From positions 62,001 through 126,000 of the forward strand of contig NZ_REFJ01000001.1 in assembly GCF_003688415.1 (NCBI RefSeq): a stretch of 64,000 nucleotides of DNA, in the 5' to 3' direction. Position 1 is the stretch's first letter, and every line of letters begins with the position of its first letter. The notes under the pieces were generated by a model. It had not been told where the DNA came from. It saw nothing but the letters and a program-made list of their open reading frames with translations, and made no database searches. Positions 35,613 through 44,158 of the stretch are shown here, piece after piece. Position numbers and translations under genes: made by a program. Source of the DNA: Umboniibacter marinipuniceus (lineage in GTDB: Bacteria; Pseudomonadota; Gammaproteobacteria; Pseudomonadales; DSM-25080).

Positions 35613-35920
35613 TTTGGTTGACTATAGCGGCTATGTTCGCGATTGTTTTTGCCAGTAGATATATCTTTCTGGAACCACGGCTACCAATCCGACTAGGAAC
35701 CAGAACTCAGCGTTTCCTATCCTTCACCGCTCCGGCTGTTATGACGGCTATTTGGGCGCCTATTGTTTTTATTCAACAACAGCAGCTAGTGGTTTCGCTC
35801 TTCAATCCTTACCTCGTAGGTGCGCTCGTCACAGCAGTCGTGGCCTTCACAACCAAGCGCGCGCTGCTGGCAGCGGTATTGGGCATTTTTGCGTTTGCTG
35901 GATTGATGCTGCTAGGTTAA
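35609..35920 (+). CDS. azlD: AzlD family branched-chain amino acid exporter, small subunit
   Basis: The 103-residue protein has three or four transmembrane helices and the AzlD features FASRYIFLEPRLPIRL and FTAPAVMTAIWAP. Its ATG overlaps the azlC stop. It is the last core gene before the Rhs insertion; the first Rhs fragment begins within 80 bases of its stop. Confidence 0.9.
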   Translation: MIWLTIAAMFAIVFASRYIFLEPRLPIRLGTRTQRFLSFTAPAVMTAIWAPIVFIQQQQLVVSLFNPYLVGALVTAVVAFTTKRALLAAVLGIFAFAGLMLLG

Positions 35921-35996
35921 TAGACCTCCTAGCTATCAACGTTTTGGAGAAACGTGGCGAACCTTTGGCGACACTACCCGTGGAGCAATCGCTTGA

Positions 35997-37172
35997 GTGA
36001 TAGATGCGTTAGGCCGACAGACCTCACACTTTAACGATTACGCGAATCAACCCACCGCGATTAGCGGCACCAATCGCAACGGTCAGAGTGTTAATGCGAG
36101 CTATGTTTACGACGGGCATCATCGTCGCGTAAAGCAAACGGTGAACGGCACAACAATTTACTCAGTGTACGGAAGCCAAGGCCAATTACTTCACCGCTTA
36201 AACGCAACGACCAACACCGCCACCGATTACATCGCAATCGCAAATACTACCGTGGCTGAAGTCGAGCGGGTTGGAAGCAACGATACCGTGCGCTATCCGT
36301 ACTTCGATCACTTGGGCTCAGCGGTGAAAATGGGCAATGCCAGTGGTGGGCTCATATCCAGCGAACAAGCTATCTTTTTGCCTTTTGGTGAGCGATGGGG
36401 CACAACAAATCAAGCGGCGAATGGGCGTGGCTTTACCGGTCATGTTGATGATACCGAGCTAGGCCTAACCTATATGCAGGCGCGCTATTACGATCCGGTT
36501 ATTGGGCGGTTTTATTCGAATGATCCGGTGGGTACGCTGGGACATTTTCAGAATGGCAATATTCAAGGATTTAATCGTCACGCTTATGCCAATAATAATC
36601 CGTATAAATACACTGATCCTGATGGGATGGATCCGTTTCTAGTTGGGAGGCCACTGAAACAACCACTCGGTAATTTTGCTGGCCATATGTTTATTGTTAC
36701 AGGAGCAAAATTTGTTGGGGATACAGGGCCAAATGTTAAGTTCTATCCATACGGTCAAAATTCAGACGGTAATTTAGGCCTGCTAAGTTCTAGTAATGAA
36801 GGTGACCTTTCAAAAGGTACTACTGTAACAGATAAAGCTTTTTCGGGAGGGTTGTCTAGAGATAGCAACTCTGCTTCGTTAATTAATGCAAGTGACGATG
36901 TTGTCGATTCCATAGCTGACTCCTTAGTAGCCGATCAACCCTATGATTTACCCAATGTATCCTTAGAAGACAGTGGGACCATAGCTATAGGAATACCTGT
37001 ACGCCCAGTAACACCTCCATCCGTGACAATGACTGGGGTAAACAGTAATAGTGCGGCGCAAGCTGTGGCAAACCGAGCGGCTGGACAAACAGTTGCTCAA
37101 CCTAAGTCTCCGGGAGCATTTGGATATCCGGGGGCAGAGAATGCCAATAAGATTCATTTTAATGAGCAATAG
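35997..37172 (+). CDS. Rhs core fragment with unrecognised C-terminal tip (module 1)
   Basis: The 391-residue reading frame has no full Rhs barrel upstream. Residues 1-210 are the C-terminal Rhs/YD-repeat core: YVYDGHHRRVKQTVNG, FDHLGSAVKMGNASGG and LTYMQARYYDPVIGRFYSNDP. It ends at the junction NNPYKYTDPDG. Residues 211-391 form a variable tip with GNFAGHMFIVTG and FYPYGQNSDGNLGLL, which I cannot assign to a toxin family. The frame opens at GTG 35997 without a good ribosome site and begins inside a YD repeat (DALGRQTS). It is probably a displaced 3' piece of an rhs gene. A candidate immunity gene follows two bases later. Confidence 0.75.
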   Translation: MIDALGRQTSHFNDYANQPTAISGTNRNGQSVNASYVYDGHHRRVKQTVNGTTIYSVYGSQGQLLHRLNATTNTATDYIAIANTTVAEVERVGSNDTVRYPYFDHLGSAVKMGNASGGLISSEQAIFLPFGERWGTTNQAANGRGFTGHVDDTELGLTYMQARYYDPVIGRFYSNDPVGTLGHFQNGNIQGFNRHAYANNNPYKYTDPDGMDPFLVGRPLKQPLGNFAGHMFIVTGAKFVGDTGPNVKFYPYGQNSDGNLGLLSSSNEGDLSKGTTVTDKAFSGGLSRDSNSASLINASDDVVDSIADSLVADQPYDLPNVSLEDSGTIAIGIPVRPVTPPSVTMTGVNSNSAAQAVANRAAGQTVAQPKSPGAFGYPGAENANKIHFNEQ

Positions 37173-37174
37173 AT

Positions 37175-37549
37175 ATGAAAGGCTTAAGATACCTCAGTTT
37201 AGTTGTAATTATTATTGGTTGCATAATTTTTTGGCGATCAGAAAATTACTCAGTAGAATATTTGCATGGCGAATATAAAGGAGTCGCTATAGGTGATAGC
37301 AAGCAATCGGTTGCGAATCTTTTGATAGAAAAAGGCATTGATGGCTACTCATTTATTACTTTAGAAAAAGACAGCTGTGTAATGATATTTCCCATTTCTA
37401 AAGGAAACATGGATGAATGGTTTAATTCTGATATTTGGATTCTTACAAAATCAGATAACGGTTCGTATCTAAAGTCCATCAGAATCATTTTCGAAAACAA
37501 TAAAGTATCCAAAATAGATTCGTGGAGTCGTTGGTTCGAAAGTCCATAA
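37175..37549 (+). CDS. Candidate immunity protein for Rhs module 1
   Basis: The 124-residue protein starts at an ATG two bases after the module 1 stop. It has an N-terminal hydrophobic segment (about 5-20, LSLVVIIIGCIIFW) that may be a membrane anchor. IIGC could also serve as a lipoprotein box at Cys16. The rest is a small soluble domain (YKGVAIGDSKQSVANLLIEK). Its base composition is clearly more AT-rich than that of the flanking core genes, as is usual for immunity genes. No family recognised; the role is inferred from position. Confidence 0.55.
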   Translation: MKGLRYLSLVVIIIGCIIFWRSENYSVEYLHGEYKGVAIGDSKQSVANLLIEKGIDGYSFITLEKDSCVMIFPISKGNMDEWFNSDIWILTKSDNGSYLKSIRIIFENNKVSKIDSWSRWFESP

Positions 37550-37578
37550 TGCTCTTACAATTGAGAAATAAAAACTAA

Positions 37579-38694
37579 ATAGGAGAGGCATATTCGTTTT
37601 TACTCAGCTTTACTAACGATTACGCGAATCAACCCACCGCGATTAGCGGCACCAATCGCAACGGTCAGAGTGTTAATGCGAGCTATGTTTACGACGGGCA
37701 TCATCGTCGCGTAAAGCAAACGGTGAACGGCACAACAATTTACTCAGTGTACGGAAGCCAAGGCCAATTACTTCACCGCTTAAACGCAACGACCAACACC
37801 GCCACCGATTACATCGCAATCGCAAATACTACCGTGGCTGAAGTCGAGCGGGTTGGAAGCAACGATTCCGTGCGCTACCCCTACTTCGATCAGTTGGGCT
37901 CAGCGGTGAAAATGGGCAATGCCAGTGGCGGTCTCATTAATAGCGAACAAGCCATCTTTTTGCCTTTTGGGGAGCGATGGGGTACAACAAATCAAGCGGC
38001 GAATGGTCGTGGATTTACCGGGCATGTTGATGATACCGAGCTTGGCCTAACTTACATGCAGGCGCGCTATTACGATCCGGTGATTGGTCGATTCTATGCG
38101 AATGATCCGGTAGGTACGCTAGGACACCTGCAGAATGGCAATATTCAAGGATTTAATCGCTACGCGTATGCGAATAATAATCCGTACTCGTATGTGGATC
38201 CGGGTGGACGTGAGGTAGTCTGGGTAGGTACAGAAGACGAGATTGAATATGCTAGAAGCGCAGTGGAAGAGGCTAGGAGACTCTCTAAAAATACCAATCG
38301 AGACCTTGAAGCTTTAGAGGCATCTCACCACGTTCATGTAATTCAAGGCCGCCCTTACAACACTCACCGCTCGAAAACTATCGCAGCAGGGGGTGGGTCG
38401 TTGGTCAACCCGGATGGCACGGCAGGTGTCGGGTCGGGGTCATACATAACAATTGGTTATGAAGCGGACCCGCTTGATGGCACTAAACGAGCTGACCCTG
38501 CTACAACTGCTGCTCATGAAATTGGCCATGCTCAGGACTTAGATTCAGGCGTATATCCAAGAGATCCCGACACTTTAATTAGAATAGGTCCGAACGGTCA
38601 GACAACGCCGAAAGATGAGGTGGGTTCGCTAAGAAACGAAAACGAAGTTCGAGCCGCTAAAGACATGAAGATAAGGGAATATTACAACCAATGA
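37579..38694 (+). pseudogene. Rhs core fragment with HExxH metallopeptidase-like tip (module 2), no start codon
   Basis: An open frame runs from 37579 to the TGA at 38694. It carries the same Rhs core as module 1, ending NNPYSYVDPGG, but has no ATG or credible ribosome site at its 5' end. The first GTG (37723) lies mid-core. After the junction, a tip of about 160 residues has AAHEIGHAQDLDSG, an HExxH zinc motif at 38515-38529. ENEVRAAKD follows about 35 residues later, resembling M91 (NleD-like) effector peptidases. It overlaps the next gene (ATGA). I read it as a silent cassette that would need recombination with a full rhs gene. Confidence 0.7.
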
Positions 38695-39239
38695 CTTTAT
38701 GTAAACACTTAACTTGGGTGATGCTAATCGCGGTGTCCACCCTTTGCATAAAAACTGTGTCTGAATCAGATGACCAATTTGATAGAGAAGATGCGGGATT
38801 ACCTGAGTCTGCTACTAGGAGCTTTGATTCGGCGATCAAGCTCTGGGGGTGGGAAACTAGTTTTACCGAAATACTTCAATCGGTCGATGACGAGGATAAC
38901 TACTTTATTGTGCTGGAAAAGTCGGGGTTTTGGGGGTTTGTTGTTTCCGGAAAAGACTTTATTTCTATCACGTATTATTCGCCACGACATTCAGATCCAT
39001 TCGAATGTAATGCGCAGACTCAAATGTTTAGCTCGAGTAACCCTTGGTCGCTTCTAGATCAAGACCATACTCGCTATCCAACAACAATAATAACGGATCC
39101 CCTAGAGTTTATCGTCGTAGAGAAATCTGACGACTTTTACAGAGAGGGGTTGTTTGTCGTTCGTGACACTTATACAGATGACTTCTTTGAGAACTATAGA
39201 ACAACTCTTCTTAGCGTCATGGTTGAGTCTTGTCTGTAG
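38691..39239 (+). CDS. Candidate immunity protein for Rhs module 2
   Basis: The 182-residue protein starts at an ATG overlapping the module 2 TGA. An N-terminal hydrophobic stretch (about 6-20) looks like a signal peptide, so it may act in the periplasm or be membrane-tethered. The rest is acidic and shows no family I know (SFDSAIKLWGWETSF, GFWGFVVSGKDFISITYY). It is followed by a hairpin terminator. Role inferred only from position after a toxin-like tip. Confidence 0.55.
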   Translation: MTLCKHLTWVMLIAVSTLCIKTVSESDDQFDREDAGLPESATRSFDSAIKLWGWETSFTEILQSVDDEDNYFIVLEKSGFWGFVVSGKDFISITYYSPRHSDPFECNAQTQMFSSSNPWSLLDQDHTRYPTTIITDPLEFIVVEKSDDFYREGLFVVRDTYTDDFFENYRTTLLSVMVESCL

Positions 39240-39249
39240 CTCAGATTTT

Positions 39250-39290
39250 GTAGGAGCAAGCCCCATGGAGGGGGTTGTAGGCTACTTTTT
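39250..39290 (+). terminator. Hairpin terminator after the module 2 immunity gene
   Basis: GTAG at 39250 pairs with CTAC at 39282-39285. Inner CAAGCCCC and GGGGGTTG pair with one mismatch around ATGGA. A run of six T follows. It starts 10 bases after the stop at 39239. Confidence 0.6.
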
Positions 39291-39398
39291 TACCATCATA
39301 CTTTTTCCCAAATTATTCATCATACGATTGTTTGAAAAATAGACAGCTTTCCCAAAATACCATCGATCGCGAAAATAACTTTACCGAACTGTGGTCTC

Positions 39399-39754
39399 TC
39401 AGCTTTACTAACGATTACGCGAATCAACCCACCGCGATTATCGGCACCAATCGCAACGGTCAGAGTGTTAATGCGAGCTATGTTTACGACGGGCATCATC
39501 GTCGCGTAAAGCAAACGGTGAACGGCACAACAATTTACTCGGTCTACGAAATCCAAGGCCAATTACTTCACCGCTTAAACGCAACGACCAACACCGCCAC
39601 CGATTACATCGCAATCGCAAATACTACCGTGGCTGAAGTCGAGCGGGTTGGAAGCAACGATACCGTGCGCTATCCGTACTTCGATCACTTGGGCTCAGCG
39701 GTGAAAATGGGCAACGCCAGTGGCGGTCTCATTAACAGCGAACAAGCCATGTAA
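39399..39754 (+). pseudogene. Truncated Rhs core fragment (module 3), no tip
   Basis: From LSFTNDYANQPTAI onward this is nearly identical to modules 1 and 2. It stops abruptly at 39750 in the codons for SEQA, where the others continue IFLPFGERW. The next bases give a stop (TAA 39752-39754) and a run of eight C (39755-39762). There is no junction motif, tip or immunity gene. The open frame extends upstream to a TTG at 39332, but that part matches nothing in the other copies. It is a dead fragment, probably left by recombination or deletion. Confidence 0.75.
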
Positions 39755-39827
39755 CCCCCCCCGAAAAAAGACAGCGGTTTTAAATAGAGCGCTTCATCCA
39801 AATTGGTTTCGGCTCCAACTACCCACA

Positions 39828-41135
39828 CTACGCCTTCGTAACAAACCACCGCTGCCTAGCCCGAAGCCAGTGCCCGGTCATCAGCACGCTTCTGCTGGAG
39901 TTTAGTGCGATAAATGCCAACCAAAGCCCATCATTACCCCAGCTTTGGCTGACGTACCAAACGCTGAGGTATATGATCACGCTAACTACCATAATATTGC
40001 GCATCGCCGCGTATTCGCCCGCCCCAATATAGAGGCCATCAAGCTGATAGCTCAGGATTGATACCAGCGGTATTAAAATAACCCAGGGCAGCGCCGCATT
40101 CGCCACTTGCAGAATATCCGTCTGTTGGGTGAAGAGGTTTAGAATTTCACTACCCGCTAAGTAATACATTAGGCTAATGAATAGCGCACACACTAGCGCC
40201 CAAATTAACGCCGCACCAGTATGGGCCCGAAAGGCCTTGCGATCTTTGCTACCAATAAAGCGTCCAGCCAAACTCTCGGTAGCGTGCGCGAAGGCGTCCA
40301 AGGCGAAAGCACTGGCCGCCACAAGCTGATAAAGAATGGCGTTGGCGGCGAGTGTTAGTTCGCCTAAACGTGCACCCTGTGAGGTGAAGAAGGCAATTGC
40401 AAAGAGCAAAGCCAAGGTGCGAACAAATAGCGCGCTGTTGGCCTGAATGAGGTGGCGCCATCCCGCCATCCACTCTTTAGGCTTAGTTAGTTGGAATTTG
40501 CGCCGGTAGTGCAGTAGATAAGCCACAGCAATAAATGCCCCAACGTACTCCGCGATAACACTTGCCAATGCGGCGCCCTCTGCGCCCCAGCCAAACAACA
40601 GTACAAAGATCAGATCACCTGCTATGTTGAGTAGATTAGTTGCCACGGCAATAACTAGTGTGGCCTTGGCGTTACCGATACCTAATAGCCAGCCTACGGC
40701 AACGTAAGTCGCCAACACGGCTGGCATGCTGAACAGTCGAATGGCGAGGTAGTTGTTAGCAATAGCGCTGGTGGCTGAGTTGGCCCCCATAGCTGAAATA
40801 GCCGGCGAGCGCCAGAGCCATTGGGACGCCAAAATGATCAGTGAAATAGCGCCTGCTAACATCAGCCCTTGAATAATGAGTCTTGATAGCTGCTCTTGAT
40901 CATTACTCCCGTAGGCGTTAGCTGTTAATCCAGTGGTGCCCATGCGGAGAAAACCAAATCCCCAATACACAAAGGACAAAATGGCCGTGGCGATGGCGAC
41001 CGCGGCGAGGTCCGTGGGACCATCAAGATGTCCTAAAACGGCGGTATCCACAAAACCCAAAAGCGGAATTGAGAGGTTTGTAACCAGCATTGGGCCCGCC
41101 AAGGCCAAAACGCTCCGATGTGTATTTGTGATCAC
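39828..41135 (-). CDS. MATE family efflux transporter (DinF-like)
   Basis: Predicted cation-coupled multidrug or metabolite exporter in the inner membrane. The 435-residue protein has about twelve transmembrane helices in two halves, opening LALAGPMLVTNLSIPLLGFVDTAVLG, typical of DinF-type MATE proteins. No ATG is near the N terminus. I chose the GTG at 41133-41135, with GGGGG about six bases upstream. A TTG at 41168 extends the frame but lacks support. Substrate unknown. It borders the Rhs remnant at its 3' side. Confidence 0.85.
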   Translation of the reverse strand: MITNTHRSVLALAGPMLVTNLSIPLLGFVDTAVLGHLDGPTDLAAVAIATAILSFVYWGFGFLRMGTTGLTANAYGSNDQEQLSRLIIQGLMLAGAISLIILASQWLWRSPAISAMGANSATSAIANNYLAIRLFSMPAVLATYVAVGWLLGIGNAKATLVIAVATNLLNIAGDLIFVLLFGWGAEGAALASVIAEYVGAFIAVAYLLHYRRKFQLTKPKEWMAGWRHLIQANSALFVRTLALLFAIAFFTSQGARLGELTLAANAILYQLVAASAFALDAFAHATESLAGRFIGSKDRKAFRAHTGAALIWALVCALFISLMYYLAGSEILNLFTQQTDILQVANAALPWVILIPLVSILSYQLDGLYIGAGEYAAMRNIMVVSVIIYLSVWYVSQSWGNDGLWLAFIALNSSRSVLMTGHWLRARQRWFVTKA

Positions 41136-41447
41136 AAAACCCCCAAGATATGGATGAAATTTAAACAATACGCATAAAAATCAAACACTTTGATCAAATA
41201 AAAAGCGAAATTGATCTCTAGTTTAATTATTTTTTGTTCGTTATACTCGAACTGTTTTCTATCACAGTAGAAAACTTTCTCCTTTCCGAGCTGTAATAGG
41301 ATTGGCGTTAGTCCCCGCACGAGGTGGTGTTGACGTATGCGGCTCAAACCAAACTACAATCGCCCTCATTCCGTGCAGGACTGTGCTCGAAACTACCCAA
41401 AGTTATAACGCAATAGTCATAAAAATAAGTGCATGGAGACAGAGGGA
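41136..41447. promoter_or_regulatory. Divergent control region between MATE gene and cox operon
   Basis: This 312-base gap has no gene. It is AT-rich at 41160-41280, as expected for the cox operon promoter, but I could not pick a convincing -35/-10 pair. GGAG at 41435-41438 is the ribosome site for coxB. I see no ANR/FNR-type palindrome. Confidence 0.4.
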
Positions 41448-42581
41448 ATGTTCAAAAAGGACAAGAAGGGCCTCTATTCCTTAGTGGTCGCCGCTTTTGC
41501 ATCGTGTTCTGCGATGGCCGAAGAAGGTGCTCGCTGGGGTTTAAATATGACCGAAGGGGTCACGGATACAAGTCGTGAGATCTACGGTTTGCACATGGAT
41601 ATATTCTGGTGGTGTGTTGGCATTGGCGTCGTTGTTTTCGGCGTAATGTTCTACAGCATGATTGCTCACCGAAGAAGCGTTCGAAAGGAAGCTTCACAAT
41701 TCCATGAAAGTACTACGCTAGAAATTGCTTGGACGGTGATTCCGGTCATCATTCTCGTCATTATGGCGTTACCTGCAACGAAAACCTTAGTTGATATCTA
41801 CGATACCTCCGATTCGGAAATCGATATTCAGATTACCGGTTATCAATGGAAGTGGCGTTACGACTATGTAGGTCAAGATGTTAGCTTTTTCTCGAATATG
41901 CGAACTTCGCAGAATGAGATTCAGGGCGTAGCCCAGAAGGGCGAACACTACCTACTAGAAGTAGACGAGCCGCTTGTGGTGCCAACCGGTAAGAAAATTC
42001 GCTTCATTATCACAGCCAACGATGTGATCCACGCATGGTGGGTACCTGCATTGGCGGTGAAAAAAGATGCGATTCCTGGCTACAACAACGAAGCGTGGAC
42101 TGTCATTGATGAGCCGGGTATTTACCGCGGTCAATGTGCGGAGCTCTGTGGTCGTGATCACGGCTTTATGCCGATTGTGGTGCAAGCGCTAGATCAGGCT
42201 GATTATGACGCTTGGCTTGAAGAAAAGCGCCAAGAGGCAGAGACCTTACGCGAGTTGATGGCGCAGAACTTTAGCTTTGAAGAGCTTATGGAGCGCGGCG
42301 AAGCCGTGTACCAGCGCAACTGTGCTGCCTGTCATGGTCCTAACGGCGAAGGTGGAGTGGGTAAAGCCATTGCAGCTAGCCCCATTGTTCGTGGGGATAT
42401 CAATGCCCAGCTCGATTTGCTGGTCAATGGTGTGCCGGGAACGGCGATGCAGGCCTTTGGCAACCAACTTAATGATCTTGATATGGCCGCTGTGCTGACC
42501 TATACCCGAAGTGCTTTCGGTAACAATATGGGTGACAGCATGCAAGCCGTAGACGTTTATCAATACAAAGCAGCGCAGTAG
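41448..42581 (+). CDS. coxB: Cytochrome c oxidase subunit II with fused cytochrome c domain
   Basis: Carries the CuA centre that receives electrons for the aa3 oxidase. The start is the ATG at 41448, with GGAG nine bases upstream; an ATG at 41433 is in frame. A signal peptide (to about residue 24) is followed by two transmembrane helices, then the CuA domain. Its ligands are in HAWWVPAL and GQCAELCGRDHGFM. The last 100 residues are a cytochrome c domain with CAACH, so this is the caa3-like form common in gammaproteobacteria. First gene of the operon. Confidence 0.95.
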   Translation: MFKKDKKGLYSLVVAAFASCSAMAEEGARWGLNMTEGVTDTSREIYGLHMDIFWWCVGIGVVVFGVMFYSMIAHRRSVRKEASQFHESTTLEIAWTVIPVIILVIMALPATKTLVDIYDTSDSEIDIQITGYQWKWRYDYVGQDVSFFSNMRTSQNEIQGVAQKGEHYLLEVDEPLVVPTGKKIRFIITANDVIHAWWVPALAVKKDAIPGYNNEAWTVIDEPGIYRGQCAELCGRDHGFMPIVVQALDQADYDAWLEEKRQEAETLRELMAQNFSFEELMERGEAVYQRNCAACHGPNGEGGVGKAIAASPIVRGDINAQLDLLVNGVPGTAMQAFGNQLNDLDMAAVLTYTRSAFGNNMGDSMQAVDVYQYKAAQ

Positions 42582-42593
42582 CGGGAGGATATG

Positions 42594-44147
42594 ATGGGAG
42601 AACATCACGGGCCTGCTAAAGGCATCACGCGTTGGTTGTATACAACCAACCACAAAGACATCGGTTCGATGTATCTCTGGTTTAGTTTTGCTATGTTTTT
42701 ACTGGGCGGCATGTTCGCGCTGGTAATTCGAGCAGAGCTATTTCAGCCAGGTTTACAGCTCGTCGATCCGGGCTTTTTCAACCAAATGACAACCATGCAT
42801 GGTCTCGTCATGGTGTTTGGTGCAGTTATGCCAGCCTTCGTAGGCTTGGCAAACTGGCTCATTCCCATGATGGTTGGTGCGCCAGATATGGCACTACCAC
42901 GCATGAACAACTGGAGTTTTTGGATTCTACCCTTTGCGTTTGCAATGATGGTTGCCACACTCTTCATGGATGGCGGTGGCCCTAACTTCGGTTGGACCTT
43001 CTATGCGCCATTATCAACAACTTACGCGCCACCAAGCGTTACCTTCTTCATTTTTGCCGTCCATATCATGGGAGCTTCGTCAATTATGGGTGCGATTAAC
43101 ATCATCGCGACCATTCTGAACATGCGTGCCCCGGGTATGACGTTGATGAAGATGCCGCTGTTTGTGTGGACTTGGTTAATTACTGCATACCTATTGATTG
43201 CGGTAATGCCGGTCCTTGCGGGCGTGGTAACCATGATGCTATTCGATATCCACTTCGGTACAGCGTTCTTCGACGCGCGTGGTGGTGGTGACCCCGTCTT
43301 GTTCCAGCATGTATTCTGGTTCTTCGGGCACCCTGAAGTTTACATCATGATTCTACCGGCCTTTGGTATCGTTTCGGCAATCATTCCAACCTTTGCGCGC
43401 AAGCCGTTGTTTGGCTATGCGTCCATGGTCTATGCCACGGCGTCCATCGCAATTCTTAGCTTTATCGTTTGGGCTCACCACATGTTCACCGTGGGGATCC
43501 CTGTCGCGGGCGAGCTATTTTTCATGTACGCAACTATGTTGATTGCGGTGCCAACGGGCGTGAAGGTTTTCAACTGGATCACCACGATGTTCCGCGGGTC
43601 TATCACCTTTGAAACACCCATGTTGTTCTCAATCGCTTTTGTGATTCTGTTCACCATCGGTGGCTTCTCTGGCTTAATGTTGGCGATTGCCCCCGCAGAC
43701 TTCCAGTACCACGATACCTACTTTGTTGTTGCTCACTTCCACTACGTACTCGTGCCCGGCGCTATTTTCTCAATCTTTGCAGCCGTGTATTACTGGTTGC
43801 CAAAGTGGTGTGGTCACTATGTAGATGAAGCCTTGGGTAAGACGCACTTCTGGTTGAGTTTCATTGGTCTGAACATCACGTTCTTCCCAATGCATTTCGT
43901 AGGTTTAGCAGGTATGCCTCGCCGTATTCCTGACTACGCCCTACAGTTTGCGGACTTCAACCAGATTTCGACCATCGGTGCCTTTATCTTCGGCTTCTCG
44001 CAAGTGTTCTTCCTATTTGTGGTGGTGAAGACTATCCGCAATGGTAAGAAAGCTAGCGCCAAAGTTTGGGATAGTGCTGAAGGTCTTGAGTGGACGGTTG
44101 ATAGCCCAGCCCCTTACCACACCTTCACTACGCCACCTAAGGTTTAG
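42594..44147 (+). CDS. coxA: Cytochrome c oxidase subunit I
   Basis: Catalytic subunit with heme a, heme a3 and CuB. The 517-residue protein has about twelve transmembrane helices. It shows TTNHKDIGSMYLWF, GHPEVYIMILPAFGI (CuB ligand and cross-linked Tyr), VWAHHMFTVG and HDTYFVVAHFHYVLV (heme ligands). GGAGG lies five bases before the ATG at 42594; an ATG three bases earlier is too close. It follows coxB by 12 bases. Confidence 0.97.
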   Translation: MGEHHGPAKGITRWLYTTNHKDIGSMYLWFSFAMFLLGGMFALVIRAELFQPGLQLVDPGFFNQMTTMHGLVMVFGAVMPAFVGLANWLIPMMVGAPDMALPRMNNWSFWILPFAFAMMVATLFMDGGGPNFGWTFYAPLSTTYAPPSVTFFIFAVHIMGASSIMGAINIIATILNMRAPGMTLMKMPLFVWTWLITAYLLIAVMPVLAGVVTMMLFDIHFGTAFFDARGGGDPVLFQHVFWFFGHPEVYIMILPAFGIVSAIIPTFARKPLFGYASMVYATASIAILSFIVWAHHMFTVGIPVAGELFFMYATMLIAVPTGVKVFNWITTMFRGSITFETPMLFSIAFVILFTIGGFSGLMLAIAPADFQYHDTYFVVAHFHYVLVPGAIFSIFAAVYYWLPKWCGHYVDEALGKTHFWLSFIGLNITFFPMHFVGLAGMPRRIPDYALQFADFNQISTIGAFIFGFSQVFFLFVVVKTIRNGKKASAKVWDSAEGLEWTVDSPAPYHTFTTPPKV

Positions 44148-44158
44148 GAGAGGACGAT

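Larger units (their letters stand above)
36032..39750 (+). repeat. Three direct copies of an Rhs core segment
   Basis: Copies start at TAACGATTACGCG: 36032, 37614 and 39409. Copies 1 and 2 appear identical for about 250 bases, then diverge gradually up to the NNPY junction (about 36600 and 38185). Copy 3 matches for about 340 bases and then ends. Copies 2 and 3 also share the preceding CTCAGCTTTAC, absent from copy 1. The mosaic of shared differences suggests gene conversion among the copies. Confidence 0.85.

Noticed and set aside
39250-39285. Palindrome after the module 2 immunity gene as an integron attC site
   Set aside because: It lacks the RYYYAAC/GTTRRRY ends and is followed by a T run, so a terminator is the simpler reading. 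No integrase is near.
41160-41280. FNR/ANR box upstream of the cox operon (TTGATCAAATAA)
   Set aside because: It lacks the TTGAT-N4-ATCAA spacing, so it is no more than a partial match.
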